Below, one piece after another: positions 6,968-10,583 of a stretch of DNA of 10,583 nt. The stretch comes from RYN-433 sp036558265 (lineage in GTDB: Bacteria; Planctomycetota; Phycisphaerae; Tepidisphaerales; Tepidisphaeraceae). The stretch is from positions 1 through 10,583 of the forward strand of contig DATBFY010000578.1 of the NCBI GenBank assembly GCA_036558265.1, written 5' to 3'. How positions within the stretch are numbered: position 1 is the first letter of the stretch; every line of letters begins with the position of its first letter. The position numbers were made by a program, and so were the translations under genes. The notes under the pieces were generated by a model. It was not told where the DNA came from. It did not search any database and was given only the letters and a program-made list of their open reading frames with translations.

Positions 6968-7489
6968 ATGCGACGACGATTTCCCCGATCTGCTGTGAAT
7001 GCTGCGAGGGCGATAGCAGTGGTCCTAGGTTTAGGGTTGTTGGGCTTGGTCCTCCGCAGCCTTGTGGTCACGGACGTGTTCTGGTGGCGCAGCCCTCGGG
7101 TCTCGTGCCACGTCGCCTTCGGCGGGGGCGACCTTTGGATCAAGCGCACGGTCATCGACGCTTCAGACTCGTTCCGTTTCAGAACGGATTCCGGATACTT
7201 TTCGCCGGACGGCAACTGGTGGCGGCTGCGTCGAAACTCGACTTTTGCATGGAATATGGCGGGGACGCCGTATACCGACAACTATTCGGTCTCGGTAGAT
7301 GTGCTTGTCCCGATATGGGCGATCCTGCCGGCTTCGACCACTGCGATGCTTCTCGTGCAAATGGCTCGGGCAAGGCGGACGCAGAGGCTGAATTCGGGGC
7401 TATGTCTTCGCTGCGGCTACGACCTCCGCGCGACCCCGGATCGGTGCCCCGAATGTGGTTCCGTTCCCGCCGGCAGAGCTTCGGCGTGA
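6968..7489 (+). CDS. Two-TM membrane protein with C-terminal CGYDLRATP zinc ribbon
   Basis: This encodes 173 aa. A basic start (MRRRF) leads into a membrane segment at about 13-34. A Trp- and aromatic-rich domain of about 80 residues follows, with FWWRSP, GGGDLWIK and NWWRLRRN. A second membrane segment lies at about 113-132 (VPIWAILPASTTAMLLVQ). The cytoplasmic tail is basic and ends in a zinc ribbon, C146-x2-C149-GYDLRATPDR-C160-x2-C163. That exact ribbon is a hallmark of small membrane proteins in Planctomycetota, where many paralogues occur; their job is unknown. The topology predicted by the positive-inside rule puts both ends in the cytoplasm and the aromatic domain outside. The ATG at 6968 is preferred over the in-frame ATG at 6926 because it starts the basic-hydrophobic anchor directly. 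The 203-base gap after it shows no gene. Confidence 0.82.
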   Translation: MRRRFPRSAVNAARAIAVVLGLGLLGLVLRSLVVTDVFWWRSPRVSCHVAFGGGDLWIKRTVIDASDSFRFRTDSGYFSPDGNWWRLRRNSTFAWNMAGTPYTDNYSVSVDVLVPIWAILPASTTAMLLVQMARARRTQRLNSGLCLRCGYDLRATPDRCPECGSVPAGRASA

Positions 7490-7654
7490 TCGCCATGCCT
7501 TCGCGACACGCCTGGGCCTCCATCCGGCTGAGCCAAGGTCGAATTCCGGCCCATTGGGGTTCCACCCAAACCCCGGCCTACACGTCCCGCGAAGCCCGCA
7601 GCCGTCCACCCTCCCGGGGGCGAAGCCTCGTCGAGGCATGATGATCGCCCGCGC

Positions 7655-7683
7655 TTGCTTGCCGTTCGAGGCACCAGTATGGT
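7655..7683 (+). promoter_or_regulatory. Candidate promoter giving a nearly leaderless transcript
   Basis: TTGCTT (7655-7660) and TATGGT (7678-7683) are exactly 17 bases apart. The -10 box matches 4 of 6 and the -35 only 3 of 6. The ATG at 7693 follows after 9 bases with no Shine-Dalgarno in between. Confidence 0.3.
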
Positions 7684-7692
7684 CCCACATAG

Positions 7693-8037
7693 ATGAAGAA
7701 GTTTGTCCTGCGCGCTGCAACGCTCGTGTGTCTGCTGGTCTGTGTCGTCGCTGTCTACCTTTGGATTGCACAGCCAGGGGAGCTCTACTCCACCTATACC
7801 CACCATCATGAATACCATCTGACGGCGACGAACGGACGGCTCTTTTGGACCATCGCCGACCGCGTCTGGCCGCCGGGAAGCGATCCGGCTGGGCGGTCCG
7901 TGGCCGGCTTCCGGATCGTGCGGCTACCCTTATGGCCCGTGGTCCTGCTGACGGCGATCCCGCCGCTGGTGTGGGTCATCCGACGGCGTCGCGCCCTCTC
8001 GCAGGACGGGGACGGGTTCCCTTCTCAAGCTCCCTGA
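7693..8037 (+). CDS. Small two-TM membrane protein, ribbonless relative of the preceding gene
   Basis: This encodes 114 aa. MKK plus a long hydrophobic run (FVLRAATLVCLLVCVVAVYLW) makes a membrane anchor or uncleaved signal. A short extracytoplasmic domain follows with a His cluster (THHHEYH), GRLFWTIADRVWPPG and GFRIVRLPLWP. A second membrane segment (WPVVLLTAIPPLVWVI) leads to RRRR and a short tail. The order (anchor, aromatic domain with GxLxW-type strand, 'LPLWP' entering a second helix, Arg cluster) matches the 173-aa neighbour, but the cysteine ribbon is absent. I checked the bases after the stop and found no CGYDLRATP in another frame, so no simple frameshift explains the loss. It may be a ribbonless subfamily or a decayed paralogue. 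No Shine-Dalgarno precedes the ATG. Function unknown. Confidence 0.72.
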   Translation: MKKFVLRAATLVCLLVCVVAVYLWIAQPGELYSTYTHHHEYHLTATNGRLFWTIADRVWPPGSDPAGRSVAGFRIVRLPLWPVVLLTAIPPLVWVIRRRRALSQDGDGFPSQAP

Positions 8038-8070
8038 CCTAAGCGGTCGGCGCTCGTGCGGGCGCGTTCG

Positions 8071-8131
8071 GGTCATTGACTCATTGGTCATTCGAATTCG
8101 TTTGAGTTTTGGAGCTTGGTCCTTGGAGCTT
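8071..8131 (-). repeat. Interspersed repeat, right copy (inverted partner at 5948-6008)
   Basis: Read on the minus strand it begins AAGCTCCAAGGACCAAGC, passes through AATTCGAATGACC and ends in AATGAGTCAATGACC, with a short internal repeat of AATGA. It is the inverted counterpart of 5948-6008, with 28 of 33 bases identical at one end and a 13-base exact block after a 15-base gap. The two copies enclose about 2.06 kb. It lies in the gap between the ribbonless membrane protein and the pterin synthase gene and codes for nothing I can support. Confidence 0.75.
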
Positions 8132-8208
8132 CGCAACGGGTCGCGTCCGGGAGACGGGACCGGATCACGGCATTGCGGCGCGCGCTGCGGCGTCAGAGCC
8201 TCGCGCCC

Positions 8209-8214
8209 TATAAT
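8209..8214 (+). promoter_or_regulatory. Perfect TATAAT box 6 bases before the start codon
   Basis: A consensus -10 hexamer is followed by GCCGCC and then the ATG at 8221. Sigma-70 transcription normally starts about 7 bases after the -10 box, which here is the A of the ATG, so a leaderless mRNA is predicted. The best -35 candidate, CTGCGG 18 bases upstream, is weak. No Shine-Dalgarno fits in the remaining space, and the surroundings are otherwise very GC-rich. Confidence 0.55.
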
Positions 8215-8220
8215 GCCGCC

Positions 8221-9042
8221 ATGTTCCGCCTGTCGCGCGAGGTGCGATTTGCCGTCAATGTCGTGGCGGAGGGTGCGCCGGCGAACGACCGCCCGCCCGC
8301 CAACGCGTACGCCGGTCATCCGCCGATCGACGGGCTTGCGCACTACTTCGCGCTGGGCGTGACCGTCGCCGGGGATCTGGACCGGACGAGCCAATACCTG
8401 CTGAACATCAAGGACATCGACCGCGAGGTCCGCGCCCGGGCGATTCCCCTGGTGGGCGACATCGTGCGCGCCCGACCGGGGAGTTTCGGGTCCAACGTGC
8501 TGGTCGAGCTGTTCGACCGCCTCAAGAATGCCTGGTCGCCCGCCGCGCGGCTGGAGCGGTTGTCGCTTGCGCTCAGCCCGTTCCTGTCGTTGTCCGCGCA
8601 CGCCGAGGAGCTGCCGATGACGCGCCTGTCGCAGAAGTTCGAGTTCGCCGCCAGTCACCGCCTGCACAACGCCGCGCTGGCGGACGACGTCAACCGCCGG
8701 ACGTTCGGCAAGTGCAACAATCCGCACGGTCACGGGCACAATTACGAATTACAGGTGACCCTGGTCGGCACGCCGGCGGCTGACACCGGGCTGCTGGTGG
8801 ACGTGCCGGCGTTCGAGCGGATCGTCGCCCAGACCGTCATCGACCGCTTCGACCACAAGAACCTCAACGTCGAGCTCCCCGAGTTCCGCGACCTGATCCC
8901 CAGCGTGGAGAACATCGCGCGGGTGATCTACGGCCTGCTCAAGCCCGGGCTCGCGTCCGGCCATGCGCGGCTGGCGAGCGTGACGCTGTGGGAGACGCCC
9001 AAGACGTGGTGCGAGTATTCGGAGGACGGCATCGACGGCTAA
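8221..9042 (+). CDS. 6-pyruvoyl/6-carboxytetrahydropterin synthase-like protein, degenerate plus active halves
   Basis: This encodes 273 aa forming two tandem T-fold halves. The C-terminal half (about 133-268) carries a full PTPS/QueD active site: zinc ligands H146 (in ASHRLHN), H169 and H171, the catalytic Cys C165 in GKCNNPHGHGHNY, the Asp-His pair D211-H212 in FDHKNLN, SVENIA (228-233) and E258 in LWETP. The family acts on 7,8-dihydroneopterin triphosphate, making either 6-pyruvoyl-tetrahydropterin or 6-carboxy-tetrahydropterin, the latter leading to queuosine and deazapurines. Which product forms here cannot be told. The N-terminal half (1-125) keeps the fold pattern (VTVAGDLDRTSQYLLNIKDIDR) but lacks the zinc histidines and catalytic Cys. 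Usual family members are about 120-150 aa. The ATG at 8221 is preferred over the upstream ATG at 8116 because a perfect TATAAT sits just before it. No other pterin or queuosine gene is nearby. Confidence 0.88.
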   Translation: MFRLSREVRFAVNVVAEGAPANDRPPANAYAGHPPIDGLAHYFALGVTVAGDLDRTSQYLLNIKDIDREVRARAIPLVGDIVRARPGSFGSNVLVELFDRLKNAWSPAARLERLSLALSPFLSLSAHAEELPMTRLSQKFEFAASHRLHNAALADDVNRRTFGKCNNPHGHGHNYELQVTLVGTPAADTGLLVDVPAFERIVAQTVIDRFDHKNLNVELPEFRDLIPSVENIARVIYGLLKPGLASGHARLASVTLWETPKTWCEYSEDGIDG

Positions 9043-9350
9043 TCGCGACGGCCGCGCTCGTCGCCGCGCGGGTCGACGATTCCTTCCTGCTCCAGCCACC
9101 TCCACGCCGCCTGCGCGTCCGAGCAGATGAGGAACACTTCCTGCACGGTCCCCGTGCCGCTGTAAAGGCACTTGAGGCCGGCGTCGGTCGGATACTGCAC
9201 CTTGAAGCCTGGCGGCGTCTTGCCCCGCCGGCGGTTGATCCGGCCGGGGATGATGCGCGTGACGTGCGGGCAATCGCGGGCGATGTGGTCGAGCAGGCCG
9301 TCGAGCCCGCCCACGCGACCGTGCTGACGTTTGATCCGGCCGAACTTCAT
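9039..9350 (-). CDS. DUF2103-like protein (predicted metal-binding)
   Basis: This encodes 103 aa with no signal peptide or membrane segment. HGRVGGLDGLLDHIA (10-24), IIPGRINRRRGKTPPGFKV (33-51), GLKCLYSG (58-65) and TVQEVFLI (68-75) follow the pattern I recall for DUF2103: GL..L, then PGRI..RG, then GLK, then VQEVF. That family is annotated as predicted metal-binding, but its function is unknown and I rely on memory for the match. Its stop (TAG) overlaps the stop of the pterin synthase gene by 4 bases. The start at 9350 has AAAGGAG 12 bases upstream, a little far but within the same palindrome that serves the peroxiredoxin. The peroxiredoxin's probable -35 lies inside this gene's first codons, so the two divergent genes may interfere with each other's transcription. 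Confidence 0.7.
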   Translation of the reverse strand: MKFGRIKRQHGRVGGLDGLLDHIARDCPHVTRIIPGRINRRRGKTPPGFKVQYPTDAGLKCLYSGTGTVQEVFLICSDAQAAWRWLEQEGIVDPRGDERGRRD

Positions 9351-9359
9351 GGCGACAAT
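9331..9359 (+). promoter_or_regulatory. Candidate peroxiredoxin promoter
   Basis: TTGATC (9331-9336) and GACAAT (9354-9359) are 17 bases apart, each with 4 of 6 consensus matches. A transcript would begin near 9366, giving a leader of about 20 bases that includes the Shine-Dalgarno. The -35 box and most of the spacer overlap the first codons of the divergent DUF2103-like gene. Confidence 0.4.
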
Positions 9360-9363
9360 CTAC

Positions 9364-9379
9364 TCCTTTCCCGAAAGGA
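9364..9379. promoter_or_regulatory. Palindrome carrying Shine-Dalgarno sequences on both strands
   Basis: TCCTTTC-CC-GAAAGGA is an inverted repeat with perfect 7-bp arms. On the plus strand AAAGGA is 5 bases before the peroxiredoxin ATG at 9385. On the minus strand AAAGGAG is 12 bases before the DUF2103-like ATG at 9350. It decides the peroxiredoxin start: the ATG at 9349 has no such site. The dyad could also be bound by a regulator or sequester the ribosome site in a hairpin. Confidence 0.5.
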
Positions 9380-9384
9380 CTCCG

Positions 9385-9897
9385 ATGCCCCTCAATCCCG
9401 GCGACACCGCGCCCGACTTCGAGCTCTTCACCGACGACATCGCCAACAAGGCCAAGGTCCGCCTCTCGAGCCTGCGCGGCAAGAAGGTCGTGCTGCTCTT
9501 TTACCCGATGGATTTCTCGCCGGTGTGCACGCAGGAACATTGCGCGTTCGGCCCGGAGCTGGGGCGGATCGCGCCGAACCCGGACACGCTGGTCTTCGGC
9601 GTCTCGTGCGATTCGCCGTATTCGCACGCGGCGTTCCGCAAGCAGTACAACATCGCGTACCCGCTCCTGGCGGACCCGACGCGGAAGATGGCCAAGGCCT
9701 ACGACATGTGGGCCGGGGAAGAGCCCTACAACTGCACGAAGCGCGGGACGGTGGTGATCGGGGCGGACGGCCGCGTGACCTTCTGGCACGAACAGCCGAT
9801 GCGCGAGGCGCGGAAGGTGGCGGACTTGTCCGCGGCGGTCACCGCCGACATCGCGGAAGAGCAACGCGCGAATGAGGGCGGCGGGGCGGTCAGGTAA
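9385..9897 (+). CDS. Peroxiredoxin, BCP/AhpE-like (AhpC/TSA family)
   Basis: This encodes 170 aa of a cytoplasmic thiol peroxidase that reduces hydrogen peroxide or organic hydroperoxides. The thioredoxin fold begins GDTAPDFELF (6-15). The active-site segment PMDFSPVCTQEHC (41-53) contains the peroxidatic Cys C48 in a Pxxx(S)xxC context, with Ser in place of the more usual Thr, and a probable resolving Cys C53 five residues later, the spacing of BCP-type enzymes. R120 in CTKRGTVVIG supplies the conserved arginine. FGVSCDSPYSHAAFRKQYNI and YPLLADPTRKMAKAYDM match the family closely. The reductant is probably thioredoxin; no reductase gene is adjacent. ATG at 9385 is chosen for its AAAGGA at 5 bases and the direct entry into the family's usual N-terminus; the upstream ATG at 9349 would add 12 residues. 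The next gene starts 5 bases after the stop, implying co-transcription. Confidence 0.93.
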   Translation: MPLNPGDTAPDFELFTDDIANKAKVRLSSLRGKKVVLLFYPMDFSPVCTQEHCAFGPELGRIAPNPDTLVFGVSCDSPYSHAAFRKQYNIAYPLLADPTRKMAKAYDMWAGEEPYNCTKRGTVVIGADGRVTFWHEQPMREARKVADLSAAVTADIAEEQRANEGGGAVR

Positions 9898-9902
9898 AAG
9901 AC

Positions 9903-10583
9903 ATGCCCGACGAACGGCGGCATCGCGGTGCGCATCCGGAGGATGCGGCACTCTTCGGTGCGGATTGGCTTGATCCGCTGAGGCGGGCGGTCGCGGATCT
10001 GTCGTGGCTGCTGTCGCGCGGGTACGCGCCGGTGTCGGCGCTCAAGGTCGTCGGGGACCGGTTCAACCTGAGCGCGCGGCAGCGAACGGCCGTGATGCGG
10101 TGCGCCTGCCCGGATCAGGGGCTGGCGGGCCGGCGCTCGCGCGAGACGGGGCTGGATTCGATCGCCGGTCGCGAGCTGCTGATCGACGGCTACAACGTCC
10201 TGACGACGGTCGAGGCGGCGCTGGCGGGGGGCGTGCTCATCGTGGGTCGCGACGGGTGCTGGCGGGACATGGCGAGCATGCACGGGACATGGCGCCGCGT
10301 CGAGGAGACCCCGCCGGCCCTGGCGCGGATCGGCCAGGTCATCCAGGGTCGCCACGGGTCGGCCGAGGTCGTCTGGTATCTCGACGCGCCCGTCTCGAAC
10401 AGCGGCCGGCTCAAAGGGGTGATCCAGGGGGTGGCCCGGGAGCACGACTGGCCCTGGCGGGTGGAACTGGTGCTCGACCCGGACAAGCAATTAGCGGGGG
10501 CGAAGGACGCGCTCGTGGCGACGGCGGACAGCGTGATCCTCGACCGCTGCGGGCGATGGGTGCAACTGGCGCGCGAGGTGGTG
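9903..10583 (+). CDS. DUF434 domain protein, 3' end cut by the window
   Basis: This is the first 227 residues of a gene running off the right edge, uninterrupted to the end. Residues about 25-70 match the DUF434 pattern: LRRAVADLSWLLSRGYAPVS, then VVGDRFNLSARQRTAVMR. Residues about 89-215 continue with RELLIDGYNVLTTVEAAL, WRDMASMHGTWRRVE, WYLDAPVSNSGRL and TADSVILDR, which I associate with the region following DUF434 (DUF5616-type). The IDGYN and ATADSVILD strings recall the acidic motifs of PIN/NYN-like nuclease folds, but that is inference and no activity is established. No membrane or signal segment is seen. It begins 5 bases after the peroxiredoxin stop with only a weak AGG upstream, so translation is probably coupled. 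Confidence 0.85.
   Translation, partial: MPDERRHRGAHPEDAALFGADWLDPLRRAVADLSWLLSRGYAPVSALKVVGDRFNLSARQRTAVMRCACPDQGLAGRRSRETGLDSIAGRELLIDGYNVLTTVEAALAGGVLIVGRDGCWRDMASMHGTWRRVEETPPALARIGQVIQGRHGSAEVVWYLDAPVSNSGRLKGVIQGVAREHDWPWRVELVLDPDKQLAGAKDALVATADSVILDRCGRWVQLAREVV

Noticed and set aside
9349..9384. An upstream ATG start for the peroxiredoxin (12 extra residues)
   Set aside because: It has no Shine-Dalgarno, would lie ahead of or inside the promoter's -10 box, and the extension does not match the family N-terminus; ATG at 9385 has AAAGGA at 5 bases.
8749..9951. A 400-codon open frame on the minus strand
   Set aside because: It runs opposite the pterin synthase and peroxiredoxin genes and through the DUF2103-like gene in another frame; it has no domain and an Arg/Pro-rich composition.
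1..10583. CRISPR arrays, tRNA/rRNA genes, transposases, phage or defence genes
   Set aside because: I looked for regularly spaced repeats, cloverleaf signatures and family motifs in the translations and found none.

Overview
The window looks like chromosomal DNA of a high-GC member of the Planctomycetota, most likely the class Phycisphaerae. The main lineage clue is the zinc-ribbon string CGYDLRATPDRCPECG at the end of a small membrane protein, a recurrent signature of that group. The repeat family rich in 'CTCCAAG' and 'ATTCGAATGACC' and the hypothetical proteins of planctomycetal character agree. The assignment comes from pattern recognition, not from a search.

Layout. (1) Positions 1-1127, minus strand: the start of an unidentified gene that runs off the left edge, then a 246-aa protein with a single membrane anchor. 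The gap 200-386 shows nothing I can support. (2) 1247-3869, minus strand: a complete gyrB with an intrinsic terminator behind it. (3) 3870-4130: a divergent promoter region with dyads and an iterated motif. (4) 4131-5918, plus strand: a secreted or lipid-anchored HEAT/TPR protein. (5) 5948-8131: a roughly 2-kb accessory block bounded by two inverted copies of an interspersed repeat. It holds three small membrane-protein genes: one zinc-finger gene broken by an in-frame TGA, one with the CGYDLRATP zinc ribbon, and one similar protein without a ribbon. A separate long palindrome lies between the first two. (6) 8221-9042, plus: a 6-pyruvoyl/6-carboxytetrahydropterin synthase-like protein with a degenerate first half and a catalytically intact second half. 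(7) 9039-9350, minus: a DUF2103-like protein, overlapping the previous gene tail to tail by 4 bases. (8) 9385-10583, plus: a two-cysteine peroxiredoxin followed 5 bases later by a DUF434-family gene that runs off the right edge.

How the genes work together. Most are independent housekeeping or lineage-specific genes. The only clear co-transcribed pair is peroxiredoxin plus DUF434. gyrB has its own terminator and is not beside dnaA, dnaN or recF. Several small plus-strand genes (starts at 6086, 6968, 7693, 8221) have a -10-like hexamer only 6-10 bases before the ATG and no Shine-Dalgarno, which suggests leaderless or nearly leaderless mRNAs. The gyrB, peroxiredoxin and 246-aa genes have ordinary ribosome binding sites. 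I found no tRNA, rRNA, CRISPR array, transposase, phage or defence genes. The most notable items are the repeat-bounded block with its TGA-interrupted gene, the half-dead/half-active pterin synthase fusion, and the palindrome that supplies Shine-Dalgarno sequences on both strands before the peroxiredoxin.
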